Positions 9,396 to 21,600 are shown, counted from the first letter of the stretch. The stretch is 64,000 bases of DNA from Streptomyces rubradiris (GCF_016860525.1 NZ_BNEA01000001.1:1567501-1631500); one strand, 5' to 3'. Translations and numbers: made by a program. The notes: generated from the letters alone by a model not told the origin.

Positions 9396-10316
9396 GTGAT
9401 CGTCGTCGCCGGTGAGGCACTGATCGACCTGGTACCGCAGGGCCCGGGTGCCCTCGCGGACCTGAAGCCGGCGCCGGGCGGCGGCCCGTACAACACCGCC
9501 GTGGCCCTCGGCAGGCTCGGCTCCCCCACCGCCTTCTGCTCGCGGTTGTCGTCCGATCCCTTCGGTGAGGCCCTGCTCGACGGGCTGCGGCGGACCGGCG
9601 TCGACGTGTCCCTCGTACAGCGGGGGCCGGAGCCGACGACCCTCGCCGTGGCCACGCTCGACGCCGGCGGCTCGGCCGCGTACTCCTTCTATGTCGACGG
9701 CACCGCCGACCGTCTGTTCACGGCCCCCGCCGCGCTCCCCGCCGGGACGCGCGCGGTTTCCTTCGGTACCTGCTCGCTCGTCCTGGAGCCAGGGGCGAGC
9801 GCCTACGAGGAGCTGCTGCGGACCGCTGCCGGGCAGGGGCTGTTCACCGCGCTCGACCCCAATGTCCGGGCGGGACTGATCCCGGACGCGGACGCCTACC
9901 GCGAGCGTTTTCTGAGCTGGCTGCCCTCGGTGACGCTGCTGAAGCTGTCCTCGGAGGACGCGGCGTGGCTCGGCGGCACGCCGCGCGCCTGGCTGGCCGC
10001 GGGACCGGCGGCCGTCGTGATCACGCGGGGCGGCGACGGTCTGACCGTGTTCACCCGGGACGGCGGGGAGCATTCCGTGCCGGGTGAGAAGGTCGATGTC
10101 GTGGACACCATCGGGGCCGGCGACACGGTGAACGCGGCTTTGCTGCACGGACTGGCAGCCCGTGACGCGCTGTCCGCCGAAGCGCTGGCCGCCCTCGGGA
10201 CGGAGGGCTGGACGCGGCTGTTGCGCTTCGCGGCCCGGGCGGCGGCGATCACCTGCTCGCGGGCGGGGGCCGAGCCCCCGTACGCGGGGGAGCTGGGTGA
10301 TCCGGCCGCACTGTGA
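9396..10316 (+). CDS. PfkB-family sugar kinase (fructokinase-like)
   Basis: 306-residue ribokinase-family kinase that should phosphorylate a free sugar, most likely fructose. The N-terminal IVVAGEALIDLVPQ and the PGGGPYNTAVALGRLG segment form the sugar site. The anion-hole and catalytic signature DTIGAGDTVNAALL is intact, with the expected catalytic Asp (GAGD). The GTG start at 9396 is preceded by GAAGGG nine bases upstream. The frame continues open upstream without coding character. The gene is followed by a strong factor-independent terminator and convergent uvrA, so it is a single-gene unit. The actual substrate cannot be fixed by sequence. Confidence 0.9.
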   Translation: MIVVAGEALIDLVPQGPGALADLKPAPGGGPYNTAVALGRLGSPTAFCSRLSSDPFGEALLDGLRRTGVDVSLVQRGPEPTTLAVATLDAGGSAAYSFYVDGTADRLFTAPAALPAGTRAVSFGTCSLVLEPGASAYEELLRTAAGQGLFTALDPNVRAGLIPDADAYRERFLSWLPSVTLLKLSSEDAAWLGGTPRAWLAAGPAAVVITRGGDGLTVFTRDGGEHSVPGEKVDVVDTIGAGDTVNAALLHGLAARDALSAEALAALGTEGWTRLLRFAARAAAITCSRAGAEPPYAGELGDPAAL

Positions 10317-10417
10317 GCGGCTGTTCTTCCCTGTGCTGTTGACAAGGTACGACCGGGCCGGTGGTGGTGCGGGGACCTGCCGGGCCGCCGGACCGGGCCT
10401 GCTGGTGGTGGAACGAA

Positions 10418-10457
10418 CGGCGCCCCGCGGGGAGTTCCCGCGGGGCGCCGATTTTTT
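10418..10457 (+). terminator. Rho-independent terminator after the PfkB kinase
   Basis: A perfect 14-bp stem (arms 10418-10431 and 10437-10450) with a 5-base loop GAGTT is followed by ATTTTTT on the plus strand. The U-run fits the kinase transcript. The hairpin may also stop uvrA transcripts arriving on the other strand, but there is no U-run on that side. Confidence 0.9.
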
Positions 10458-10506
10458 GATGGGACGTCAGACCGGCTGCACCGAGCCGTCCTCCGGGCCC
10501 GTCGTC

Positions 10507-13581
<3,075 letters not shown>

Positions 13582-13637
13582 GCCGGTCCGCACCTTTCTT
13601 TGGAGAAGTGACAGGGGCGGGGCCCCCGTGCTTCTTC

Positions 13638-13660
13638 AGACTAGGGGGAGCCACTGACAA
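13638..13660 (-). promoter_or_regulatory. DNA-damage (RecA-NDp/PafBC-type) promoter of uvrA
   Basis: On the minus strand TTGTCAGTG (13660-13652), eight bases, TAGTCT (13643-13638): an exact match to tTGTCRgtg-N8-TAnnnT. Transcription would start near 13631, leaving a leader of about 40-50 bases with a Shine-Dalgarno, unlike uvrB and uvrC. Confidence 0.82.
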
Positions 13661-13769
13661 CGTCGGGCGGATTGCCCGGTTGCATAACAATCCCCGGCCA
13701 TCCAGCATGCCCGATGCCGCCACCGACGATATAGCACGTGCATTCGATTTGCGGGCGGGGTTCGTCACC

Positions 13770-13798
13770 TTCACCCGAAGGAGTGGCCGGGCTAGGGT
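13770..13798 (+). promoter_or_regulatory. Likely housekeeping promoter of the mycothiol-type isomerase gene
   Basis: TTCACC, 17 bases, TAGGGT, with the -10 ending 7 bp before the ATG at 13806. The spacing is that of a principal-sigma promoter and predicts a leaderless mRNA. It lies back to back with the uvrA promoter. Confidence 0.55.
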
Positions 13799-13805
13799 CG
13801 GCGCC

Positions 13806-14492
13806 ATGATGGATCACGCTCATGACCTGGCCTGTGTACGCGAGGCGACCGACCGGCTGCTCACCGCGGTTGCCGCACTGGACAACGCCGCGCTCGCCGG
13901 ACCGTCACGGCTCCCGGGCTGGAGCCGCGGGCACGTCCTCGCCCACCTCGCCCGGAACGCGGACGCGCTCGTGAACGTCCTCAAGGGCCGGCCCATGTAC
14001 CCGAGCGCCGAGGCGCGGGACGCCGACATCGAGGAGGGCGCGCCGCGTCCCGTGGAGGTTCAGGCCGCCGACGTCCGGGACAGCGCGGCCCGCTTCCAGG
14101 CGGCCGGGGAGGTGCCCGCGGACTGGACGCGCACGGTGGAGCTGCGCAACGGGGTCACCGACTCCGCGTCGCGGGTCCCGTTCCGCCGGTGGGTGGAGGT
14201 GGAGTTGCACCACGTGGACCTCGGGATCGGGTACGAGCTGGAGGACCTGCCGGCCGAGTTCGTGGAGCGGGAGACCGGCTTCCTCGCGGAACGGTTCTCC
14301 GGGCACTCCGATGTCCCGGCGGTCCGCCTCACGGACGGCACGCGCGCGTGGACCACCGGGCGCGGGGCCGACACGCCCGCGATCACGGTCACCGGCCGGC
14401 CGGCGGACCTGCTGGGCTGGCTCGCCGGGCGCCGCGACGGAGCGGCGCTGGAGGTGACCGGCGGGGAGCTGCCGAAGCTGCCTCCGCTCTAG
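13806..14492 (+). CDS. Mycothiol-dependent maleylpyruvate isomerase-family protein
   Basis: 228-residue DinB-fold protein of the maleylpyruvate isomerase family, whose characterised members use mycothiol as a thiol cofactor; most Streptomyces members have unknown substrates. The family core is visible: LPGWSRGHVLAHLARNADAL in the N-terminal helical bundle (first His ligand) and the helix RRWVEVELHHVDLGIGY with the two later His ligands. A small C-terminal domain (about residues 150-228) follows. The ATG at 13806 lacks a Shine-Dalgarno and is 7 bp from a -10 (TAGGGT), so the mRNA is probably leaderless. It lies divergent from uvrA and just upstream of the metallo-beta-lactamase-fold gene. Confidence 0.88.
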   Translation: MMDHAHDLACVREATDRLLTAVAALDNAALAGPSRLPGWSRGHVLAHLARNADALVNVLKGRPMYPSAEARDADIEEGAPRPVEVQAADVRDSAARFQAAGEVPADWTRTVELRNGVTDSASRVPFRRWVEVELHHVDLGIGYELEDLPAEFVERETGFLAERFSGHSDVPAVRLTDGTRAWTTGRGADTPAITVTGRPADLLGWLAGRRDGAALEVTGGELPKLPPL

Positions 14493-14573
14493 GAGACCGT
14501 CCGCGGACCTGGGCCGTCCCCGGACCTGGCCGAGCGGCCGTGCGCGGGACCCGTCCCGCTATAGGCTGCGGAC

Positions 14574-15230
14574 ATGACGTACTCCGGAGAGGTCAAGGTC
14601 GGCGGACCGGCGGATGTGCACGAGCTGAAAGACCTGATGATCACCAAGATCGCGGTCGGCCCGATGGACAACAACGCCTACCTGCTGCGCTGCCGGGCCA
14701 CCGACGAGCAGCTCCTGATCGACGCCGCCAACGAGGCGCAAACGCTCCTCGGCATGATCGGTGACGACGGCATCGCGTCCGTCGTCACCACGCACCGGCA
14801 CGGTGATCACTGGCAGGCGCTCGCCGAGGTGGTCGCGGCCACGGGCGCGCGTACGTACGCCGGCCGCGAGGACGCCGCCGGCATCCCCGTGCCCACGGAC
14901 GTCCTCGTCGACGACGGCGACGTGATCAGGGTGGGCCGGGTGGAGCTGACCGCGCGCCATCTGGTCGGTCACACGCCCGGTTCGATCGCGCTGGTCTACG
15001 ACGACCCGCACGGCCACCCGCACGTCTTCACCGGCGACTGCCTCTTCCCCGGCGGTGTCGGCAACACTCACAAGGACCCGAAGGCGTTCGCCAGCCTGAT
15101 CCACGACGTGGAGACGAAGATCTTCGACGTGCTGCCGGACGAGACATGGGTCTACCCGGGGCACGGCAACGACACGACGCTGGGCACGGAGCGGCCGCAT
15201 CTGCCGGAGTGGCACGCGCGCGGGTGGTGA
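14574..15230 (+). CDS. Metallo-beta-lactamase-fold hydrolase
   Basis: 218-residue hydrolase of the glyoxalase-II-like branch. The zinc-binding motif TTHRHGDHWQ is complete, and further ligands are visible at LVGHTPGS (His), FTGDCLF (Asp) and YPGHGNDT (His). It begins MTYSGEVKVGGPADVHELKD. The ATG at 14574 is 6 bp downstream of a -10-like TAGGCT, so it is probably leaderless. It lies 81 bp after the mycothiol-type isomerase in the same direction. The pairing suggests thioester or thiol-adduct chemistry, possibly mycothiol conjugates, but this is inference. Confidence 0.9.
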   Translation: MTYSGEVKVGGPADVHELKDLMITKIAVGPMDNNAYLLRCRATDEQLLIDAANEAQTLLGMIGDDGIASVVTTHRHGDHWQALAEVVAATGARTYAGREDAAGIPVPTDVLVDDGDVIRVGRVELTARHLVGHTPGSIALVYDDPHGHPHVFTGDCLFPGGVGNTHKDPKAFASLIHDVETKIFDVLPDETWVYPGHGNDTTLGTERPHLPEWHARGW

Positions 15231-15708
15231 GCGGGGAACGGGCCCTTCACGGCCGGTCCGCCCGGATGGGTCCGCGGGCCCGCCCGCCCCCCTTGCCAGG
15301 CTCCCGGTGCTGAAGACAGTCGCGCTCGGGCGTATCCGGTCGTCCGCGCGCCCCGCGCGGGCACGTCGCACGCGCGCCAGGCGCGCACCGCGCACCGTAC
15401 ATGCTCCGGGCGCACACCGCCTCGGCACGCGCCCCGTGTGATTCCTTCGCCCGGACGGAGCCCCCGTGCGCACTCGCGGAGAACGGCGCTCCGCTGTCAA
15501 CTGGTAGCAGCCCGCACAGGACACCGGTTCCTGAAGCGGTAGGGCCGCCGGTCTCCAACCCACCGCCCTCGGCCGGCGGCCCAGGCATTCCCGCGGGCCC
15601 GTGGGACACGCCCGGCCACGTTCACACAGCCGCAACACCCGTTCCCACTATGCGGACAACTACCGCTGTGACCTGGACAGATGCCGCGTTCGCTGCCACT
15701 CTCCCGCC
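15231..15708. other. 478-bp intergenic region upstream of the amino-acid ABC operon
   Basis: No supported gene. The first 200 bp are very GC-rich with CGCGCG-type stretches. The last 100 bp (from about 15610) are less GC-rich and should contain the promoter of the ABC operon, although no confident -35/-10 pair is visible. Confidence 0.5.
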
Positions 15709-16593
15709 ATGCATCCTGCCCCTCGCACCCTGCGCCGCGCGGTCGCCGCCGCCACCGTAGCCCTGCTCGCCACCGCTGTCGGCTGTGCGCCGCAACCCGA
15801 GGAGAAGGCGTCCGCCACCTCGTCCGGGCCGGCGGCGAACAGCTGCGCCAAGGGCAAGCTCGCCACGAAGACGTCCGGGAAGCTGACGATCGCGACAGAC
15901 GAACCGGCGTACGAGCCGTGGTTCAAGGACGACGAGCCCGCCAACGGCCAGGGCTTCGAGTCGGCGGTCGCCTATGCCGTGGCGAAGCGGCTCGGCTATG
16001 ACAAGAGCGCCGTCGTCTGGCAGAGCGTGCCGTTCAACAAGGCGTTCGCGCCGGGGGTGAAGAGCTTCGACTTCGACATCAACCAAGTTTCGATCAGCGA
16101 CGAGCGCAAAAAGGCCGTCGACTTCTCCTCCGGCTACTACGACGTGCGCCAGGCCGTCATCGCGCTCAAGGACAGCAAGGCGGCCAAGGCGACGAGCATC
16201 GCGGACCTGCGCGAGCTCAAGCTGGGTGCCCAGGTGGGCACCACGAGCCTCGACTACGTCACCAACCTGGTGAAGCCGGCCCGGCAGGCGGCCGTGTTCG
16301 GCAAGAACGACCAGGCCAAGTCCGCGCTGAAGAACGGTCAGGTCGACGCCGTCGTCACCGATCTGCCCACCGCGTTCTACATCACCGCGGCCGAGGTCAC
16401 GGACGCGAAGATCGTCGGCCAGTTCGAGAACCAGGGCAGTGCGCCCGAGCAGTTCGGGCTCGTGCTGGACAAGGGCAGCGCGCTGACCCCGTGCGTGACC
16501 GCCGCCGTCGACGCCCTGCGCGAGGACGGCACGCTGGCCGGCATCGAGAAGCAGTGGCTCTCGGACGCCGTCGACGCCCCGGTGCTCAAGTGA
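15709..16593 (+). CDS. Amino-acid ABC transporter, substrate-binding lipoprotein
   Basis: 294-residue extracytoplasmic binding protein. The signal peptide ends in a lipobox (VALLATAVGC), so it is lipid-anchored. The family-3 solute-binding fold is evident from KLTIATDEPAYEPW near the N-terminus, the domain hinge FDFDINQVSISDERKKAVDFS, and DAVVTDLPTAFYIT. Acidic and polar residues in the pocket fit a polar amino acid, but the ligand cannot be named. The ATG at 15709 follows CTCCCGCC without a clear Shine-Dalgarno. The stop codon overlaps the permease start (GTGA), so it is the first gene of a three-gene operon. Confidence 0.93.
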   Translation: MHPAPRTLRRAVAAATVALLATAVGCAPQPEEKASATSSGPAANSCAKGKLATKTSGKLTIATDEPAYEPWFKDDEPANGQGFESAVAYAVAKRLGYDKSAVVWQSVPFNKAFAPGVKSFDFDINQVSISDERKKAVDFSSGYYDVRQAVIALKDSKAAKATSIADLRELKLGAQVGTTSLDYVTNLVKPARQAAVFGKNDQAKSALKNGQVDAVVTDLPTAFYITAAEVTDAKIVGQFENQGSAPEQFGLVLDKGSALTPCVTAAVDALREDGTLAGIEKQWLSDAVDAPVLK

Positions 16594-17516
16594 CGGTCGT
16601 CAAGGGCGAGCCGGTCCCGGAAGGGGCGGACGACACCGGTGGCATGACCGTTGGCGGCCCGGACGGCGACGGCTACGTGCCCTCCGAACGGCGGCTGGCC
16701 CGCGAACGCCACCGCCGCGCGCGTGCCCGTCGCGCCACGGCGATCGCGGCCGTGTCGACCCTCGTCACCGCGGCACTGCTCTACCTGGTCGTCGTCAACG
16801 CCCCCGGCTGGCCGCGCACCAAGGAGACCTTCTTCAGCGCGCACTACGCGCGCGAGGCGCTCCCGAAGGTCCTCGAAGGGCTGTGGCTGAACCTCCGGCT
16901 GCTGCTGGTCTGCGGGGCCGCCGTCCTGGTCCTCGGCATGCTGATCGCGATCGCGCGGACCCTGCGCGGCCCGGTTTTCTTCCCGCTGCGAGTGCTGGCG
17001 GCGGCGTACACCGACTTCTTCCGCGGCCTGCCGCTGATCATCAACCTGATGATCGTCGTCCTGGGCGTACCGGCGCTGCGGCTGCAAGGGGTGACGGTCG
17101 ATCCGGTGCTGCTCGGCGGCACGGCGCTGACGCTGACCTACTCGGCCTATGTGGCGGAGGTGTTCCGGGCCGGCATCGAGTCCGTCCACCCCTCGCAGCG
17201 CGCGGCGGCCCGCTCGCTGGGCCTGACCAGCCGGCAGGCCCTGCGTCACGTCGTGCTGCCGCAGGCGGTGCGCCGTCAGGTGCCGCCGCTGCTCAACGAC
17301 CTGGTGTCGCTGCAGAAGGACACCGGTCTGGTCTCCATCGGCGGTGCGGTGGACGCCGTGCGCGCGGCCGACATCATCGTGGGCCGCAGTCTGAACTACA
17401 CGCCGTACATCGTCGCGGGGCTGGTCTTCGTGGCGCTGACCATTCCGATGACCCGGTTCACCGACTGGGTGACGGCCCGGATGGACCGTCAGCGGGCGCA
17501 GGGAGGCTCCCTGTGA
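16590..17516 (+). CDS. Amino-acid ABC transporter, permease
   Basis: 308-residue inner-membrane permease of the polar amino-acid (HisM/GlnP) type. An N-terminal basic segment (ERRLARERHRRARARRA) precedes about five or six membrane segments. The cytoplasmic EAA loop that docks on the ATPase is visible around SVHPSQRAAARSLGLTSRQA. The GTG at 16590 overlaps the upstream stop as GTGA and predicts coupled translation; longer frames upstream belong to the binding-protein gene. It ends in GGSL, and the 3' end lies inside a duplicated ribosome-binding-site segment that precedes the ATPase gene. Confidence 0.93.
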   Translation: MTVVKGEPVPEGADDTGGMTVGGPDGDGYVPSERRLARERHRRARARRATAIAAVSTLVTAALLYLVVVNAPGWPRTKETFFSAHYAREALPKVLEGLWLNLRLLLVCGAAVLVLGMLIAIARTLRGPVFFPLRVLAAAYTDFFRGLPLIINLMIVVLGVPALRLQGVTVDPVLLGGTALTLTYSAYVAEVFRAGIESVHPSQRAAARSLGLTSRQALRHVVLPQAVRRQVPPLLNDLVSLQKDTGLVSIGGAVDAVRAADIIVGRSLNYTPYIVAGLVFVALTIPMTRFTDWVTARMDRQRAQGGSL

Positions 17517-17543
17517 GCACCCGGGGAGGATCGCTGTGAGCAC
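17501..17543 (+). repeat. Tandem duplication of a ribosome-binding site and start codon
   Basis: Two copies, 23 bp apart, of GGGAGG-N5-CTGTGAGCAC (17501-17520 and 17524-17543, 18 of 20 bases identical). The first copy covers the permease stop and a GTG at 17513 that opens an 8-codon frame, VSTRGGSL, ending at 17539. The second copy holds the real GTG start of the ATPase at 17536. The minicistron stop overlaps the ATPase start. Confidence 0.8.
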
Positions 17544-18312
17544 GCTGGAGAACGCGCCCGGGGGCCACGGGCCCGTCCTGCGCATGGAGTCGGTCCGCAA
17601 GACCTTCGGCGGTTCGGTCGTCCTGCGGGACGTGCACCTGGAGGTCGCCCCGCACACGGTGACCGCGCTGATCGGCGCCTCCGGTTCGGGCAAGTCCACG
17701 TTGCTGCGCTGCGCCAACCTCCTGGAGGAGATCGACGACGGCGCGATCTGGCTGGACGGCGAGGAGATCACCGACCCGCGGGTGGACCAGGACGCGGTAC
17801 GGCGCCGGATCGGCGTCGTCTTCCAGGCGTACAACCTGTTTCCGCACATGAGCGTGCTCGACAACATCACGCTCGCGCCGCGCCGGGTGCACGGGGTGGC
17901 CCGCGCGGAGGCCGAGGAACGGGCCAGGGAGCTGCTGGAGCGGCTCGGCCTGAACGGGAAGGCGGATGCCTACCCCGACCGGCTCAGCGGCGGCCAGCAG
18001 CAGCGTGTGGCGATCGTACGGGCCCTCGCGGTGCGGCCCCGGCTGTTGCTGCTGGACGAGATCACGGCCGCGCTCGACCCGGAACTGGTGGGCGAGGTGC
18101 TGGAGGTGGTCCGGGGTCTGAAGGAGGAGGGGATGACCATGGTGCTGGCGACGCACGAGATGGGGTTCGCGCGGGACGTCGCCGACCAGGTGTGCTTCCT
18201 GGACGGCGGGGTCGTGCTGGAGCGCGGCAGCGCCGGGCAGGTCTTCGGCGAGCCGCGGCACGAGCGCACCCGGCGCTTCCTGCGCCGGATCGTGGAGGCG
18301 GGCCGGCTGTAG
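17536..18312 (+). CDS. Amino-acid ABC transporter, ATP-binding protein
   Basis: 258-residue ATPase that powers the uptake system. Walker A is [14 protein letters not shown]-loop VFQAYNLFPHM, signature LSGGQQQRVAIVRALA, Walker B LLLLDEITAALDPE, and the H-loop His is in LATHEMGFA. These are typical of the GlnQ/HisP group. The start codon is GTG at 17536 with GGGGAGGA six bases before it. It is the third gene of the operon. aroQ ends 14 bp downstream on the opposite strand. Confidence 0.95.
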   Translation: MSTLENAPGGHGPVLRMESVRKTFGGSVVLRDVHLEVAPHTVTALIGASGSGKSTLLRCANLLEEIDDGAIWLDGEEITDPRVDQDAVRRRIGVVFQAYNLFPHMSVLDNITLAPRRVHGVARAEAEERARELLERLGLNGKADAYPDRLSGGQQQRVAIVRALAVRPRLLLLDEITAALDPELVGEVLEVVRGLKEEGMTMVLATHEMGFARDVADQVCFLDGGVVLERGSAGQVFGEPRHERTRRFLRRIVEAGRL

Positions 18313-18326
18313 TCCCGCGCGGGGGG

Positions 18327-18800
18327 TTACGCGTCCGCCCGCGCCGCTCCGAGCAGCGCCGCGACCCGCTCCACGCCGAACACGTAGCCCTGCACCCCGC
18401 AGCCGGCGATCACGCCGTCGGCGCGCTGGGAGACGTACGAGTGGTGCCGGAACGGCTCGCGCTGGTGGATGTTGGAGATGTGCACCTCCAGCACGGGCAT
18501 GCCGTCGCAGGTGTTGAGCGCGTCCAGGATGGCGACCGACGTGTGCGAGTACGCGCCGGGGTTGATGACGATCCCGCAGTGCCCGAGCCGCGCCTCGTGG
18601 ATCCAGTCGACGAGCTGCCCCTCGTGGTTGGACTGCCGCAGGTCCACCGTGCCGCCGTGGGCGGCCGCCGCCTTGGCGCACAGCGCCTCCACGTCGGCCA
18701 GTGTGTCCTTGCCGTAGATCTCGGGCTGGCGCTGGCCGAGCAGGTTCAGGTTGGGTCCGTTGAGGATCATGATCGGTGCGTTGGCCAGGGTGCGGGGCAC
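18327..18800 (-). CDS. aroQ: AroQ, type II 3-dehydroquinate dehydratase
   Basis: 157-residue enzyme that converts 3-dehydroquinate to 3-dehydroshikimate in the shikimate pathway or in quinate catabolism. Type II signatures are complete: [19 protein letters not shown] with the catalytic Tyr, [30 protein letters not shown] with the catalytic His, and GCGVQGY. The GTG at 18800 has a GGAGGAACC Shine-Dalgarno. Its length is normal for a dodecameric type II enzyme. It is divergent from an MHS-family transporter (183 bp between starts), a family that includes shikimate carriers. Confidence 0.95.
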   Translation of the reverse strand: MPRTLANAPIMILNGPNLNLLGQRQPEIYGKDTLADVEALCAKAAAAHGGTVDLRQSNHEGQLVDWIHEARLGHCGIVINPGAYSHTSVAILDALNTCDGMPVLEVHISNIHQREPFRHHSYVSQRADGVIAGCGVQGYVFGVERVAALLGAARADA

Positions 18801-18983
18801 GGTTCCTCCGGTCCGTCGGTGGGCGGCGCGTCCGCGTCCGCCGCTCGTCATGAACCGGTCTATCACGCCGTCCCGGGCGGACAGCCGGCCCTGTATGCCC
18901 GTCTCCACGGCGCGCACCACCGGTCTCGTGATCACCTCCGCACGCCCCCGTAACTCCCGATCACGACGGGTAGTTGACCCCAT

Positions 18984-20294
18984 ATGCACGATGTACAGAC
19001 CGTGAACAGGCCGTCCATGCCGCGGCTCGCCGCCGCTTCGCTCGCCGGGACGGCGATCGAGTTCTACGACTTCTTCGTCTACGGCACCGCGGCGGCCCTG
19101 GTGCTCGGACCGCTGTTCTTCCCGACGTTCTCGCCCGTGGCGGGCACGCTGGCGGCGTTCGGGACGTTCGGGGTGGGGTTCATCGCCAGACCGCTGGGCT
19201 CGGTGCTGTTCGGGCACCTCGGGGACCGGCGCGGCCGGCGGCCGGTGCTCGTCGTCTCACTGCTGCTCACCGGCGCCGCCACGGTCGCGGTCGGCTGTGT
19301 GCCGTCCTATGACACGATCGGCATCGCCGCGCCCCTCCTGCTGCTCCTCCTGCGCTTCCTCCAGGGCCTCGGGCTCGGCGGGGAGTGGGGCGGCGCGGTG
19401 CTGCTGACCGCCGAGCACGCCCCCGCCGGACGGCGCGCCCTGTGGTCGAGCTTTCCGCAGATGGGCCCGGCGCTCGGTTTCGGGCTGGCCAACGGGGTGG
19501 TGCTCGCGCTGTCGACGGCGCTGTCCGACGCGGAGTTCGCGCGCTGGGGCTGGCGCGTGCCGTTCTGGGCGGCCGGAGCGCTGGCACTGGCCGGTCTGTG
19601 GCTGCGCTCGTCCCTGGCGGAAAGCCCCAGCTTCCTGGAGATCGACGACCACGCGCGCGTGCCGTTCTTCGAGGTCGTACGCCATCACGGGCGGCTGGTG
19701 CTGCTCACGGCCGGGGCGCTCGCCGTGGGCTACGCGGTGTTCTACGCGGTGACGACCTGGTCGCTGGCGTATGCGACGGAACGGCTCGGCGTGAGCCGTA
19801 CGGTCATGCTGACGTGTGTCATGGGTGCGGTGCTGGTGCAGGGCGCGCTCGTGCCGGTCGTGGCGCTGTTCGCCGACCGGTTCGGGCGCCGGACGATGTG
19901 TGTGGCGGGCTGCGTGGCGTGCGCCCTGTGGATGTTCCCGATGGTCGCGCTGCTGGCGACCGGAGAACCGCTGCTGATGTTCCTGAGCATCCTGGGCGCC
20001 CTGCTCACCTTCGTCACCGCGTTCGCGGTGGTCGCCGCCTATCTGCCGGAGCTGTACGAGCCGCGGGTGCGCTGCACGGGCGCCGCCGTGGGCTACAACC
20101 TGGGCGGGGTCCTCGGCGGCGCCCTCACCCCGATCGTGGCCACGGCGCTCGCCGAGCGTGGCGGGCGGGTGCCGTGGGGCGTGGGCGCGTATCTGACGGG
20201 GATCGCGCTGATCAGCCTGGTGTGCTTCACGCTGCTGCCGGAGACGCGTCCGGTGCCCGTGGCGGCGGTGCAGCCGAAGCCGGTCACGGGCTGA
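18984..20294 (+). CDS. MFS transporter, metabolite:H+ symporter (MHS) family
   Basis: 436-residue secondary transporter with about twelve membrane segments. The MHS-family hallmarks are [14 protein letters not shown] in the first helix, [13 protein letters not shown] after helix 2, and the [21 protein letters not shown] segment, which is typical of ShiA/ProP/KgtP-like symporters. It lies divergent from aroQ, which makes a shikimate- or quinate-type substrate possible, but MHS members also carry osmolytes and dicarboxylates. The ATG at 18984 begins [15 protein letters not shown]; an internal ATG lies about 12 codons later. No terminator is seen before the convergent antiporter gene. Confidence 0.9.
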   Translation: MHDVQTVNRPSMPRLAAASLAGTAIEFYDFFVYGTAAALVLGPLFFPTFSPVAGTLAAFGTFGVGFIARPLGSVLFGHLGDRRGRRPVLVVSLLLTGAATVAVGCVPSYDTIGIAAPLLLLLLRFLQGLGLGGEWGGAVLLTAEHAPAGRRALWSSFPQMGPALGFGLANGVVLALSTALSDAEFARWGWRVPFWAAGALALAGLWLRSSLAESPSFLEIDDHARVPFFEVVRHHGRLVLLTAGALAVGYAVFYAVTTWSLAYATERLGVSRTVMLTCVMGAVLVQGALVPVVALFADRFGRRTMCVAGCVACALWMFPMVALLATGEPLLMFLSILGALLTFVTAFAVVAAYLPELYEPRVRCTGAAVGYNLGGVLGGALTPIVATALAERGGRVPWGVGAYLTGIALISLVCFTLLPETRPVPVAAVQPKPVTG

Positions 20295-20322
20295 CCGGAC
20301 GTGCCCGCGCGCGGGCCGTCGG

Positions 20323-21423
20323 CTAGGGGTTGACCGCCAGTTCCAGGTAGGCCGCGAACAGCACCAGATGGACGCCACCCTGGAGCGGTGTGGCCCGGCC
20401 GGGTACCACGGTCAGGGAGCTGACCACCACGGTCAGCGCGAGCATCAGCATGTGGGTCGGGCCCAGGCCGAGGACGAGCGGCCCGGACAGCCAGACGGAG
20501 GCGAGGGCCACGGCGGGGATGGTCAGGCCGATGCTGGCCATCGCTGAGCCGAGCGCGAGGTTGAGGCTGGTCTGCACCCGGTCCCGGCGGGCGGCGCGCA
20601 GTGCGGCGATCGTCTCGGGCAGCAGGACGAGCAGGGCGATGATCACACCGACCACCGCGTGCGGCAGGCCGGCCGCCGCCACCCCCGACTCGATCGTGGG
20701 CGACACCCCCTTGGCCAGGCCGACCACGCCCACCAGGGCGAGCCCGAGCAGGCCCAGGCTGATCCAGGCCGTGCGCGCCGAGGGGGGTGACGCGTGGTCC
20801 TCGCCGCTGATCGCCTTGCCCTGCCGGGTGACGGGCAGGAAGTAGTCACGGTGCCGCACGGTCTGGGTGGTCACGAACAGTCCGTAGAGGATCAGTGAGG
20901 ACAGCGCGGCGAAGGTCAGCTGGACGGTGGAGAACTCGGGTCCGGGCTTGCTGGTGGTGAAGGTCGGCAGCACCAGGCTGAGCGTGGCCAGCGTCGCCAC
21001 GGTCGCCAGCGCGGCGCCGGTGCCCTCGGGGTTGAAGAGCGCCGTGCCGTGCCGCAGGGAGGCGACGAGGAGGCTGAGCCCGACGATGCCGTTGCAGGCG
21101 ATCATCACGGCGGCGAAGACGGTGTCCCTGGCCAGTGTGGAACTCTTGTCGCCACCGTCGGCCATGAGGGTGACGATCAGAGCGACCTCGATGATCGTGA
21201 CGGCGACGGCGAGCACCAGGGAACCGAAGGGCTCGCCGACCCGGTGCGCGACCACCTCGGCGTGGTGCACCGCCGCCAGGACGGAACCGGCCAGGACGAG
21301 GGTCACCAGGGCGACCAGGGCGCCGGGCAGGCCCCGGCCCCAGGTGAGGGCCAGCAGGACGACGGCGAGCACCGGCACGAGCGTCGTCCATTGACGGGTG
21401 AGCGACCGTAGCCGAGTGATCAT
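20323..21423 (-). CDS. Ca2+/H+ antiporter (ChaA-like)
   Basis: 366-residue membrane antiporter of the CaCA superfamily, expected to extrude Ca2+ (or Na+/K+) in exchange for protons. The two homologous ion-binding repeats are visible: the first around VTIIEVALIVTLMADGGD with the acidic residue in helix 2, and the second as LVLLPETIAALRAARRD with NLALGSAMASIGLTIP. There are about eleven hydrophobic segments. The ATG at 21423 gives MITRLRSLTRQWT; an in-frame ATG 20 codons upstream is less likely. The Shine-Dalgarno is weak. It converges with the MHS gene, with only 28 bp between stop codons. Confidence 0.88.
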   Translation of the reverse strand: MITRLRSLTRQWTTLVPVLAVVLLALTWGRGLPGALVALVTLVLAGSVLAAVHHAEVVAHRVGEPFGSLVLAVAVTIIEVALIVTLMADGGDKSSTLARDTVFAAVMIACNGIVGLSLLVASLRHGTALFNPEGTGAALATVATLATLSLVLPTFTTSKPGPEFSTVQLTFAALSSLILYGLFVTTQTVRHRDYFLPVTRQGKAISGEDHASPPSARTAWISLGLLGLALVGVVGLAKGVSPTIESGVAAAGLPHAVVGVIIALLVLLPETIAALRAARRDRVQTSLNLALGSAMASIGLTIPAVALASVWLSGPLVLGLGPTHMLMLALTVVVSSLTVVPGRATPLQGGVHLVLFAAYLELAVNP

Positions 21424-21532
21424 GCGGCGATGGTCGCAGAGGCGTACAGGGTTCGCATTCCGTTCTTTTCGGATACCTCTCATCCTTTCCGGTGCGGGGT
21501 CCGGTGCCGGTGGGACCGGAGGCGCCTTATGG

Positions 21533-21566
21533 CGAGACCTCGCCCAGGAGGCTGGGCGAGGTCTCG
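21533..21566 (-). terminator. Strong hairpin downstream of terC
   Basis: A perfect stem of 14-15 bp (arms 21533-21547 and 21552-21566, CGAGACCTCGCCCAG and its complement) with a four-base GAGG loop lies 35 bp after the terC stop. There is no U-run on the terC side, as is common for Streptomyces terminators. Confidence 0.8.
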
Positions 21567-21600
21567 GACTTCCGTGACGGTGCCGGCGGACGGCGCGCCG

